NCBI GenBank assembly: GCA_902495595.1
Contig: CABUXV010000010.1
Coordinates: 1-59,060, forward strand
Direction of reading: 5' to 3'
Origin: an uncultured Eubacterium sp.
GTDB lineage: Bacteria > Bacillota > Clostridia > Peptostreptococcales > Anaerovoracaceae
DNA length: 59,060 nt
Shown: piece by piece, positions 42,232-50,544 of the stretch
How positions within the stretch are numbered: position 1 is the stretch's first letter
How the letters are laid out: every line of letters starts with the position of its first letter
The notes under the pieces: generated by a model
Seen by the model: only the letters and a program-made list of their open reading frames with translations
The model's database searches: none
Told to the model about the DNA's origin: nothing
Program-made: the position numbers and the translations under genes

Positions 42232-42272
42232 ACTCCTTTGCATGGAAAAAATATATGCAAAGGAGTTTTTTT
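42232..42272 (+). terminator. Terminator-like hairpin covering the PBP ribosome site
   Basis: ACTCCTTTGCAT pairs perfectly with ATGCAAAGGAGT (12 bp) and is followed by seven T ending at the ATG of the PBP gene. The AAAGGAG ribosome site is in the 3' arm. It would end most transcripts from cmk-DUF1015 and hide the ribosome site in those that pass. Confidence 0.8.
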
Positions 42273-43901
42273 ATGGAAAATATGGCTAAAAATTTAAAAA
42301 AAATACTGTGCGCTGTGGGCGTATTGCTCTTGGCACTTGTGTTCAGGCTGGGATATATACAGATAATCGGGGGAGATGAGCTGGCAGAAGCGGCTCATTC
42401 TCAATCGCTCATATCCCTTGAAGGAGGAAATACCAGAGGGATAATATATGACAAGAGCGGAACACCTCTTGTGGCAGATAAAAAAAGATTTGTATATATA
42501 ATAAAAGAAGATAAATTTAATTATCAGACCGGACAGCTTTTTAAGGATATAAATGCTAAAGAAGTAAGCAGTGACAATGAGGGGTATTATGTGTATTCAT
42601 CTGAGAAATACGATAAAGCCATAGGAGAAAAGCTCATAGAAAAATACGGGGCATATATACTCGAGACATCGGCAAGATACAGCGATAAGCAAATTGCTGC
42701 TAATCTTATAGGTTATGTTAATAAAAAAGATTTGTCGGGAGCATCCGGGTTGGAACTGATGTTTGATGATGAGCTTTCTGTTCTCAACAGAAGGATATAC
42801 GCTGCGGCTGATGTTAAAGGAAATATTCTTACAGGCAGAGGGCTTATAATAACGTCAGATAAACAAGGTGATTCTTCCATAAGAGAGGGAATAAGGACAA
42901 CTTTGGATAAAGATATGCAGCAGGCAGTAGAAGAAATAATAGGAAAGAGTGATAAAAACTGCGCTGTAGTAATATTGGATGTAAATACGGGCGGAGTTGC
43001 AGCGATGGCATCAACTCCCAGTTTTAATCCAAATAATATAGAGGAACACATTAAAAATGGCAGCAGCGAACTTCTAAACAAGGCTACGCAGGGAGAATAT
43101 GCACCGGGTTCAATTTTTAAAATAGTAGTTGCAGCTGCAGCGCTGGAAGATGAATTTGATGCAAGTAAGGAGTTTGATTGCGCAGGCTCGGTAAAAATAG
43201 GAAATATAGAGATAGGATGTGAGACCGGCGGAGAAGAGGGACATGGAAAAATAAATTTAAAGGATGCTTTTTCAGATTCATGCAATAGTTATTTCATTAA
43301 ACTGGGACAGGAAATCGGTTATGATAAAATTAAAGCTATGGCTGAAAAAATGGGTCTTGGCAGGAAAACTTTAGAAGATTATCCTCAGGAAAGCACAGGA
43401 CATATAATGACATCTCAGGAAAGCTACGGAGCCGGAATAGGAAATTTATCCATAGGTCAGGGACAGATGCTTATTACGCCTGTTCAGGCTGCAAGAATGA
43501 CCAATATAATAGCTTCGGGCGGAATTGATAAAGGTGTTCATATTCTTATGGAAGATGAAAGTGATGAAAAACAGGTTATAAGTAAAAATACAGCCGATAA
43601 AATTATGGATATGATGATGTCTGTAACTGAAAATGGCACAGCTTCATATCTTGGTTTAAAGGATGATGAAGGCACTCCCAAAGCATCAGTTAAAACGGGA
43701 ACTGCGGAATACGGAAAAAAAGAAGAACAGAAGTCTCACGGCTGGATAACCGGATATACGCCTTGTGATAATCCTGAATATGTAATAACGGTATTTATGG
43801 AAGGGGGAAAATCGGGTTCATCTGATGTAGGGCCGATATATAAGGCTATAATAAATTATCTTGAAGATTCGGGAAGCTACAGCAAACCTACTTTAGCCTG
43901 A
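42273..43901 (+). CDS. Class B penicillin-binding protein, PbpA-like transpeptidase
   Basis: A 542-residue monofunctional transpeptidase. A membrane segment (residues 7-28) anchors it; the short N-terminal dimerisation domain has 'TRGIIYDKSGTPLVADK'. The penicillin-binding domain has S-x-x-K in 'APGSIFKIV', S-x-N in 'SDSCNSYFI' and 'VKTGTAEYG'. It cross-links peptidoglycan. Start ATG 42273 is set by AAAGGAG 7 bases ahead, which lies inside a terminator-like hairpin. Its position beside sigK suggests, but does not prove, a role in spore cortex synthesis. Confidence 0.9.
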   Translation: MENMAKNLKKILCAVGVLLLALVFRLGYIQIIGGDELAEAAHSQSLISLEGGNTRGIIYDKSGTPLVADKKRFVYIIKEDKFNYQTGQLFKDINAKEVSSDNEGYYVYSSEKYDKAIGEKLIEKYGAYILETSARYSDKQIAANLIGYVNKKDLSGASGLELMFDDELSVLNRRIYAAADVKGNILTGRGLIITSDKQGDSSIREGIRTTLDKDMQQAVEEIIGKSDKNCAVVILDVNTGGVAAMASTPSFNPNNIEEHIKNGSSELLNKATQGEYAPGSIFKIVVAAAALEDEFDASKEFDCAGSVKIGNIEIGCETGGEEGHGKINLKDAFSDSCNSYFIKLGQEIGYDKIKAMAEKMGLGRKTLEDYPQESTGHIMTSQESYGAGIGNLSIGQGQMLITPVQAARMTNIIASGGIDKGVHILMEDESDEKQVISKNTADKIMDMMMSVTENGTASYLGLKDDEGTPKASVKTGTAEYGKKEEQKSHGWITGYTPCDNPEYVITVFMEGGKSGSSDVGPIYKAIINYLEDSGSYSKPTLA

Positions 43902-43913
43902 TTAATAATATGA

Positions 43914-43937
43914 AGTGTCATTGCAATCAATGACACT
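43914..43937. terminator. Hairpin between the convergent PBP and sigK genes
   Basis: AGTGTCATTG pairs with CAATGACACT around CAAT, overlapping the end of sigK. No strong T run is seen. Confidence 0.55.
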
Positions 43938-44562
43938 CCATCCATAATCTGTCGCGAAGTTTTTCAAGAGCTTTTTTTTCGATTCGAGAAACATAGGAAC
44001 GGCTTATTCCCAATATTTCAGCAACTTCGCGCTGGGCTTTAGGTATATTGCCGAGGATACCGTATCTGTGAATTATAACGTTTTTTTCCCGAGGCGTGAG
44101 AACTTCATCTATAGCTTCAATCATATGCTGGATTTTAATTTTAAGATTTATATTGTCTACTATTTCATCAGGGTCGGTTCCGAGTATATCGTTTAAATTT
44201 ATCTCGTTTCCATCCTTATCGGTGCCTATAGGTATGTTTAAAGAAACCTCGGATGCGTTCTTCTTGGAAGCTCTTATACTCATTAAAATTTCGTTCTCAA
44301 TACATTTTGCAGCATAGGTTGCAAGACGGACAGACTTACTGCTTCTGTATGTATTTATAGCTTTTATAAGACCTATTGTTCCTATGGATATAAAATCTTC
44401 CATGGTCTGGGTCTGGGTAGTATATTTTTTAGCTATATGAGCAACAAGTCTTAAATTTCGTTCTATGAGTACAGCTCTGGCTTCATCATCTCCGCTTTCG
44501 TATAATTCGATATAGTACTTCTCCTCTTTTTCGGTCAGTGGTTTCGGAAATGAAACACTCAT
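43927..44562 (-). CDS. sigK: Sporulation sigma factor sigma-K, no pro-sequence
   Basis: A 211-residue sigma factor. It starts at ATG 44562 with 'MSVSFPKPLTEKEEKYYIEL', and region 2 'AVLIERNLRLVAHIAKKY' and region 4 'AQREVAEILGISRSYVSRIEKK' are complete. The hydrophobic pro-sequence present in Bacillus sigma-K is missing: only 13 more codons are open upstream, none hydrophobic. It thus needs no SpoIVFB cleavage, as described for Clostridioides difficile. The gene is not interrupted by a skin-type element. AGGGGG precedes the ATG. It drives late mother-cell genes. Confidence 0.94.
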   Translation of the reverse strand: MSVSFPKPLTEKEEKYYIELYESGDDEARAVLIERNLRLVAHIAKKYTTQTQTMEDFISIGTIGLIKAINTYRSSKSVRLATYAAKCIENEILMSIRASKKNASEVSLNIPIGTDKDGNEINLNDILGTDPDEIVDNINLKIKIQHMIEAIDEVLTPREKNVIIHRYGILGNIPKAQREVAEILGISRSYVSRIEKKALEKLRDRLWMECH

Positions 44563-44661
44563 TATATGTAATCCCCCTCTATTGATTTTTACTATATGCA
44601 AAAAACAGAGGGGAAGTGCCTGACCTCAGTAAAAGAGCATGGTCCTATTTACTTATGAGGC

Positions 44662-44820
44662 TTAAATCTTTTTAAAAGACAGGCAGTCTGTACACTGGTC
44701 CATAGTAGGATTGCATTCGTGAGTTCCTATTGTGATGCAGTCCAGTGAGCAGTAGTCTGCTGAATTTGCGTGATGCTTACAGCTTTCAACTGTGCATTTT
44801 ATGCTTTTGTTAATATCCAT
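44662..44820 (-). CDS. DUF1540 small cysteine-rich protein
   Basis: A 52-residue protein with 'IKCTVESCKHH' and a total of seven cysteines: C9, C14, C24, C28, C36, C43 and C46. The spacing and 'CTVESC' opening match DUF1540, a family common in Clostridia. GGAGG lies 7-11 bases ahead of the ATG, supporting it as real. The protein probably binds a metal or makes disulfides; its function is unknown. It lies on the sigK strand, about 100 bases upstream, so it may share regulation with sigK, though a gap with inverted repeats separates them. Confidence 0.88.
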   Translation of the reverse strand: MDINKSIKCTVESCKHHANSADYCSLDCITIGTHECNPTMDQCTDCLSFKKI

Positions 44821-44982
44821 TATTTTTTACCTCCTAAACAAAATTAACTTGCATTAATTATTATGGCTGTATCGGGAAAAAATATTTAATAACAGCAGTA
44901 AAAAGTCTTGGATTTAATGGAAAAATATGGTAAATTAATATTGAATACGATAGCTTAAATAATAAAGGAGAAAAAGGGAAAA

Positions 44983-45660
44983 ATGAATATAAGACAGCTA
45001 CCCGAAGACGAGCGTCCGAGAGAAAAGCTTCTTAAAGAAGGAATTGAGAATCTTTCGACAGCAGAAGTTCTGGCAGTTCTTATAGGAAGCGGAACGAGAG
45101 AAAAATCTGCAATTGAGCTGGCAACGGAAATTTTAACTATAAGCTCTAAAGGAATAGTTTTTCTTGCAGAATGCAGACCTGAAGAATTGGAGAGCATAAA
45201 GGGAATAGGAAGGGCTAAAGCCTGTGAAATTCTTGCGGCAGCAGAGCTGGGAAAGCGTATAGCATCAAGACCTAAGTGTAAAAGGCCGGAGATAAGCAGT
45301 GCGCAGGATATAGCGGATATATTTATGGAAAGAATGAGATATTACAAAAAAGAACACTTCATAAGCCTTATGATAAATGCAAAAGGAGAAATAATTGAGG
45401 AATCAAAAATTTCAATAGGAGATTTGTGTTCAAGCACTACTCATCCAAGGGAGGTTTTTGTAGATGCAGTAAGAAGAAGCGCAGGTTCTGTAATATTTTT
45501 ACATAATCATCCGTCAGGTGACCCTGAACCTAGTCAAATGGACGTGGAAACAACAAAAAGACTGATGGAGGCAGGAGAAATTCTGGGTATTCCCGTACTT
45601 GACCATATAGTTATAGGTGATGGAAAATTTGTCAGTATGAAAGCAAGGGGGCTTATTTAA
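44983..45660 (+). CDS. radC: RadC family JAB-domain protein
   Basis: A 225-residue protein. The N-terminal helix-hairpin-helix part ('REKLLKEGIENLSTAEVLAVLIG', 'ESIKGIGRAKAC', in parts) is followed by an MPN+/JAB domain with the metal motif 'HNHPSGDPEPSQMD' (H-x-H-x10-D). The exact role is unsettled, as RadC was once linked to DNA repair. AAAGGAG is ahead of the ATG. It is the usual first gene of the mreBCD-pbp2-min cluster; here it is followed directly by the PBP2 gene, 21 bases later, with mreBCD missing. Confidence 0.93.
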   Translation: MNIRQLPEDERPREKLLKEGIENLSTAEVLAVLIGSGTREKSAIELATEILTISSKGIVFLAECRPEELESIKGIGRAKACEILAAAELGKRIASRPKCKRPEISSAQDIADIFMERMRYYKKEHFISLMINAKGEIIEESKISIGDLCSSTTHPREVFVDAVRRSAGSVIFLHNHPSGDPEPSQMDVETTKRLMEAGEILGIPVLDHIVIGDGKFVSMKARGLI

Positions 45661-45681
45661 AGAGAGTTTTGAGGGATTAAT

Positions 45682-48027
45682 GTGAAAATGGAAGGTAAAT
45701 CTAGACATTTATTGATAATATGGTTTGCGGGGATTTTAGGCATTGTATTATGCGTAAGATTATTTGTGCTTACCGTAATAGATAAAGAGAAATGGACTTC
45801 CTATGCTGATGATGTATCTTTAAGAGCAACTTATGAGACAGCGCCGAGAGGAGATATTTTAGATAGAAACGGCAAAGTAATAGCTACAAGCAAAGCTGTA
45901 TATTCGGTAAATATAAGCAGAGTGAATCTTACAGAGGATAAAGCTTTTGAGAATGCAGCCGCTGTTATGGATATTCTTAAAGAGAATGATGAAGACATTG
46001 AAATCACGCAGTCGGAGATTAAGAAAAACCTTTCTGATACGGGATATAATGCGTATTTGCCTATAACTTTATCAGAAGATGTATCTTTTGAAACAGCGGA
46101 CGAAATAAAATCAGAGAATTATCCCGGAGTGCAGATAGCTGTAAATTATATCAGAGATTATCCTCAGGGCGAGCTTGCATCCCATGTCGTAGGATATTTG
46201 GGCAGAATATCCGAGGAAGAAGAGGAAACATACGTAAAAGAAAAAGGTTACAGAAAGGATGCTCTTATAGGAAAGTCGGGAATAGAGAAGGAATTTGAAG
46301 AAAAACTGAAAGGGGAAGACTCTGTGAGCAGTCTTCAAATAGATTCTTCCGGAAAAGTAACTAAACTTTTAAGCAAGAGCAAAGCTGTAAAAGGAGAAGA
46401 TTTAAACCTCACTATAGATATTGATTTACAAAAGACTGTTGAAGAATCTTTAGAAAAGGCAATAAAACAGGCAGCAGTGGGAGGAACTTTTGAAAGTGAA
46501 TACGGTGATTATAAAATGACTAAAGCAGAAAATGCGGCAGTAGGTTCAGCGGTTGCTTTAGACGTGAAGACAGGAGAAGTTCTTGCTTTAGCAAATTTTC
46601 CTGATTTTAATCCAAATGATTTTGCTGTGTCCATATCAAGTGAAAAGTGGCAATCGCTTCAAAGGGAGAATAAAAACGATCCTTTAAGTCCGGCTCCTTT
46701 GTATAATGTAGCTACGATGACTGCTGTTCAGCCCGGCTCTACGTTTAAGCCTATAACTGCTATGGCGGCTTTAAGCTGCGGACTGGATAAAGACAGGTAT
46801 CTTTATGATGATGGGTATATAGAGCTGGGAAACAGGAAATACGGATGTTTTTTATGGAATGAAAAAGGAGAAAAACACGGATATGTTAATCTGACGGATG
46901 CCCTGAGAGTATCATGCAATTATTATTTTTATGATATAGCCTCAGGAAAGGATTTTGCGTCAGGGACATCACTTAATTATAATAAGAAAATAGATAACAG
47001 CGTTATTCTTTCTTATGCAGAGAAAATGGGACTTGGAGAGAAAACCGGTATTGAAATTCCTGAAAGCGCAGGTGTATTGCCTACAGAAAAGCTTAAAAAT
47101 GATGGTATTAAAAACAGCTTAACAAGCTACCTTATGGCAGAACGGGAAACTTATTTCAAAAAAACTTTGACGGATAATAAAGAAAATTTATCAAATTTAA
47201 TAGAAAAAATCGTAAATTGGTGTGATAAAGACTTGACTTTAGAAGAAATTATAGGCAAACTAAAAAGAGAAAATGCCATAAAGGAAGATATGGTTTATGA
47301 TTTGGCTCGTGTCTGCAAGTATGATTATTTTAATCAAAGCGGATGGACACAGGGAGATACTTTCAATATTTCAATAGGACAAGGGGATAACGCATATACA
47401 ACTCTTCAAATGGCCAATTATATGGCTACCATGGGAAACGGCGGTGTTAAAAACCGGGTTTCTCTTGTTTTAGGGTCTTCTAAAAAAAATGAATCGGATA
47501 ATGTTTCCTCTGACAGGGAAAACATAGATTATCTTATAGACGCCATGACTGAGGTTACAAAGGGAGACGGGGGTTCGCTTCAGCGTGCATTTGCTGGTTT
47601 TCCATATTCTGTGGCTGCAAAGACAGGTACAGCTCAGCGTTCAGGTTATATCAATACAGAAGATGAGAGTGATTATATAAGAAGACATCTTCATTTAATT
47701 GCGTCTGATATTACTTATAGTCAGGTGAAAAAAGAGGCTGAACGCCTGATGGAAGAATATCCGGAATCGTATAAAAGTAAAGATAAAGCTATAAGAAGAG
47801 CTGTTATCAATCTCAGCAAAAAAGATTTAACTTATGATAGTTTAGATGTATATAAAGAAAAGTACGATGCTTTTGCATGGACTGTAGCCCTTGCACCTGC
47901 AGACAATCCTCAGATTGCAATAGCTGTAATGCTGGTTCAGGGAAAGACATCTTCAAATGCTGCCCCGATAGTGAGAGAAATTATAGGAAAATACGGAGAA
48001 AATAAAGGATGGGAAAAGTCGTTTTAG
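45682..48027 (+). CDS. mrdA: Penicillin-binding protein 2, elongation-type transpeptidase
   Basis: A 781-residue class B PBP. A membrane segment at residues 9-30, the dimerisation/pedestal domain beginning 'TAPRGDILDRNGKVIATS', then S-x-x-K in 'QPGSTFKPI', S-x-N in 'VSCNYYFYD', and 'AAKTGTAQRSG' give a complete transpeptidase. A long insert at about residues 455-555 and another near 660-720 make it longer than typical PBP2. The start is GTG 45682 or ATG 45688; GAGGGA lies ahead. It should work with RodA (gene at 53195-54292) in side-wall growth. It overlaps the MinD-like gene by 19 bases. Confidence 0.9.
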   Translation: MKMEGKSRHLLIIWFAGILGIVLCVRLFVLTVIDKEKWTSYADDVSLRATYETAPRGDILDRNGKVIATSKAVYSVNISRVNLTEDKAFENAAAVMDILKENDEDIEITQSEIKKNLSDTGYNAYLPITLSEDVSFETADEIKSENYPGVQIAVNYIRDYPQGELASHVVGYLGRISEEEEETYVKEKGYRKDALIGKSGIEKEFEEKLKGEDSVSSLQIDSSGKVTKLLSKSKAVKGEDLNLTIDIDLQKTVEESLEKAIKQAAVGGTFESEYGDYKMTKAENAAVGSAVALDVKTGEVLALANFPDFNPNDFAVSISSEKWQSLQRENKNDPLSPAPLYNVATMTAVQPGSTFKPITAMAALSCGLDKDRYLYDDGYIELGNRKYGCFLWNEKGEKHGYVNLTDALRVSCNYYFYDIASGKDFASGTSLNYNKKIDNSVILSYAEKMGLGEKTGIEIPESAGVLPTEKLKNDGIKNSLTSYLMAERETYFKKTLTDNKENLSNLIEKIVNWCDKDLTLEEIIGKLKRENAIKEDMVYDLARVCKYDYFNQSGWTQGDTFNISIGQGDNAYTTLQMANYMATMGNGGVKNRVSLVLGSSKKNESDNVSSDRENIDYLIDAMTEVTKGDGGSLQRAFAGFPYSVAAKTGTAQRSGYINTEDESDYIRRHLHLIASDITYSQVKKEAERLMEEYPESYKSKDKAIRRAVINLSKKDLTYDSLDVYKEKYDAFAWTVALAPADNPQIAIAVMLVQGKTSSNAAPIVREIIGKYGENKGWEKSF

Positions 48028-48731
48028 TTTCATCAGGCAAAGGCGGTACAGGCAAGACCATGTTTACCGTTAATATGGGCGCAATGCTTGCAGAAAAAGG
48101 ATGCAGCGTTATGCTTTTGGATATGGATATGGGACTCAGAAACATGGATTTATACCTTGGCATGGAGAACAGAGTTGTTTATAACATCATGGATGTAATG
48201 TCGGGAATATGCAGAATAAATAAGGCTATGATAAAGGTCAGCGGTTTTGAGAGCCTTTATTTTATGGCTGCATCTCCAAGGCGTGATGACAGGGATATAA
48301 CTCCGCTTCATATGGAAGTTTTATGCAATAAACTGAAACGTTACTTTGACTATATAATAATAGACTGTCCGGCAGGTATAAATGACTTATTTGATGTGGC
48401 GATGGCAGCAGCGGATAAAGCTGTGGTTGTCACCGAACCGGAGGTTGCATCTTTAAGAGATGCGGATGTCACAGAACGATATCTTATGGAACAGGGAATG
48501 GAAGATATATATATAGTCGTCAACAAGGTAAGAGCCGACTTGATGAGAACGGGCATGGTTCCCAATCTTTCGGAGATCACCGATATGTTCAAAGGGCAGA
48601 TAGCAGGTATTATACAAGACGATGATAATATACATATTTCTACAAACAAGGGGATACCGATAGTTTGTAAAAAAGGAACATACATAGAACGAAATTTCAA
48701 TGAGATAATATACAGAATACTGCTTAAATAA
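48009..48731 (+). CDS. MinD-like ATPase without a membrane-targeting tail
   Basis: A 240-residue ParA/MinD ATPase. The deviant Walker A is 'KGGTGKTMF' (Thr where MinD usually has Val), then 'LLDMDMGLRNMDLYLG' and 'DYIIIDCPAGI'. It ends at 'NFNEIIYRILLK', where MinD normally continues for another 20-25 residues to an amphipathic membrane-binding helix; that helix is absent. It overlaps the PBP2 gene, and no minC or minE is near. It may be a MinD acting without membrane binding, or a related positioning ATPase. FlhG is an alternative but no flagellar gene is seen. Confidence 0.8.
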   Translation: MGKVVLVSSGKGGTGKTMFTVNMGAMLAEKGCSVMLLDMDMGLRNMDLYLGMENRVVYNIMDVMSGICRINKAMIKVSGFESLYFMAASPRRDDRDITPLHMEVLCNKLKRYFDYIIIDCPAGINDLFDVAMAAADKAVVVTEPEVASLRDADVTERYLMEQGMEDIYIVVNKVRADLMRTGMVPNLSEITDMFKGQIAGIIQDDDNIHISTNKGIPIVCKKGTYIERNFNEIIYRILLK

Positions 48732-48815
48732 AATAATAATTATGAATTTGTAATACTCTTGAAGAGCTTGTTAAAGTTTTTCAAGGGTGTTGAGTTTTAC
48801 AAAGGAGGAATCACG

Positions 48816-50243
48816 ATGGATGAGAAGAATTGTGATTTTAATCTGACCTTAGATGAATGTAAGGCTATTTTAAACCGTATTGGCGGAGTTGTAATCGTGG
48901 ATAGTAAGGGAAATATCCGTTATATGTCGGATGATATGATTGATAAACTTTCAAAGCTTGATGAAGTGAATTTTCCAGGAGAGGTTTTGGGAAGAAATAT
49001 AAATGATATTCATCCGGGAAGCAGACTGATGGGATTTCTGTCAGGTAGCAGTGAGGAAGAACTTTCTGTTTATATGGGTCTTGGGACATTGTGCGTTTCT
49101 AAAATGAAATCTCTGTACGAGAATAATAAAAAGTCCGGGGCAGTTGATTATGATTTGTTCAGCACGGTAGACGATGTAAAAGAATTTATTGATAAGTTGA
49201 AATCATTCAGCTCCAATGGAGAATTCGATATATCTGATAGGATAAATTTTTCTGCAGCAGTTGATAAGAACATGAGAAATACCAAATATTCTATACCGGA
49301 TATAATAGGAAAAAGTAAAGCTGTTATAAATTTAAAAAATACAATTATGCGGGTTTCGGAATCGGATTCTACGGTTTTAATCGAGGCGGAAACAGGTTGT
49401 GGCAAGGAGCTTGTCGCCCATTCCCTTCACAATACCAGCAGAAGGATGAATTCACCTTTTATAGAGATGAACTGCGCTGCAATTCCGGAGACATTGTTTG
49501 AATCGGAGATTTTCGGATATGAAGGAGGAGCTTTTACGGGAGCACAAAAAGGCGGTAAGGCAGGGAAACTGGAAATGGCAGAAAGAGGAACTTTATTTCT
49601 CGATGAGGTGGACCAGCTGCCATACCATATGCAATCTAAGCTTTTGAGAGTATTGCAGGAAAAAGAGTTCTCAAGGATAGGCGGAAAGACAAAGAGTATG
49701 GATGTAAGAATAATAGCTGCATCCAATAAAGAGCTGGATATGCTTGTTAAGCAGGGTAAATTCAGAGAAGATCTATATTACAGATTAAATGTTGTTCGAA
49801 TATCCATACCGCCGCTCAGAGAAAGGAAGGAGGATATCCCGTTGCTGACAGATAAATTCGTAAAGGATATGAATTTTAAGCTGGGAAAGAACGTAGAAGG
49901 TATCTCTTCCGAGGTAATGAAATATTTTTATCAATACAGGTGGCCGGGAAATGTCAGAGAGCTTATGAATTTAATAGAAAGAGCTATGAATTTATGTTTG
50001 AAAAATGAAATAACCATGGAGGATTTAGGTGATTTTTTCACATACAATAAGAATATAGATTTAAATGACAGTATTTTATATGAGGACCATCCTCTTGAAA
50101 AAGCAAGGAAACTGGCAGAGCAGGATATAATTTTTAAAGCAATTCGAGCTTGCGGAGGAAACAAACAGAAAGCAGCAGAATTTTTAAAAATTTCCAGAGC
50201 CACTTTATACAATAAAATAGCGGATGTAAATAATACTGTATAA
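48816..50243 (+). CDS. Sigma-54-dependent activator of the GPH-peptidase module
   Basis: A 475-residue activator. The N-terminal region (residues 15-120) is PAS-like ('IGGVVIVDSKGNIRYMSDDM'). The AAA+ domain has Walker A 'EAETGCGKE', the sigma-54-contact loop 'GGAFTGAQKGG' and Walker B 'GTLFLDEVDQ'. The Fis-type HTH is 'NKQKAAEFLKISRATLYNKI'. The start is ATG 48816, with AAAGGAGG 8 bases ahead. It stands right before a -24/-12 promoter driving a GPH transporter and P1 peptidase, so it most likely controls that pair. A terminator separates it from them. Confidence 0.92.
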   Translation: MDEKNCDFNLTLDECKAILNRIGGVVIVDSKGNIRYMSDDMIDKLSKLDEVNFPGEVLGRNINDIHPGSRLMGFLSGSSEEELSVYMGLGTLCVSKMKSLYENNKKSGAVDYDLFSTVDDVKEFIDKLKSFSSNGEFDISDRINFSAAVDKNMRNTKYSIPDIIGKSKAVINLKNTIMRVSESDSTVLIEAETGCGKELVAHSLHNTSRRMNSPFIEMNCAAIPETLFESEIFGYEGGAFTGAQKGGKAGKLEMAERGTLFLDEVDQLPYHMQSKLLRVLQEKEFSRIGGKTKSMDVRIIAASNKELDMLVKQGKFREDLYYRLNVVRISIPPLRERKEDIPLLTDKFVKDMNFKLGKNVEGISSEVMKYFYQYRWPGNVRELMNLIERAMNLCLKNEITMEDLGDFFTYNKNIDLNDSILYEDHPLEKARKLAEQDIIFKAIRACGGNKQKAAEFLKISRATLYNKIADVNNTV

Positions 50244-50279
50244 ATTTTTAGATAGTGTATAAAATTTTAGAATTTATAC
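50238..50279. promoter_or_regulatory. Candidate upstream activating sites for the second sigma-54 promoter
   Basis: GTATAAATTTTTAG (50238) is followed by the palindrome GTATAAAATTTTAGAATTTATAC's arms GTATAAA (50257) and TTTATAC (50273-50279). They lie about 130-170 bases ahead of the -24/-12 element. Confidence 0.55.
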
Positions 50280-50301
50280 GTTGTTTGAAAGTAAAATAAA
50301 C

Positions 50302-50337
50302 AAAAAGAGTGTCTTTAATTTTAGACATTCTTTTTTA
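50302..50337 (+). terminator. Terminator after the sigma-54 activator
   Basis: AAAGAGTGTCT pairs with AGACATTCTTT, followed by T, some 60 bases past the stop. Confidence 0.85.
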
Positions 50338-50405
50338 TTTTACATGGAATAATATACAAATTTAAGAAAAAACAGTGTAAAACACATATTTTAAGAGAAT
50401 TTTTC

Positions 50406-50421
50406 TGGCATAAAAATTGCA
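50406..50421 (+). promoter_or_regulatory. Sigma-54 (-24/-12) promoter for the GPH transporter
   Basis: TGGCATAAAAATTGCA has GG and GC exactly 10 bases apart and fits the consensus TGGCAY-N5-TTGCA. It lies about 125 bases before the transporter start. Confidence 0.88.
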
Positions 50422-50544
50422 GTTGTATTCAAGTGAGGTTTGTACAAACTGCATAATATCGGAAAGGAGTATGAGTATTTAAAACTATAATCGATAAAAA
50501 TATTGTATATTCGCATTTAAGTGAAGAATTAATGGAGAAACGAA

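Noticed and set aside
43927..44562. Skin-element interruption of sigK
   Set aside because: The gene is complete in one frame with both sigma regions present.
48009..48731. Flagellar number regulator FlhG
   Set aside because: No flagellar gene is present and the gene overlaps PBP2 in a radC-min-type context.
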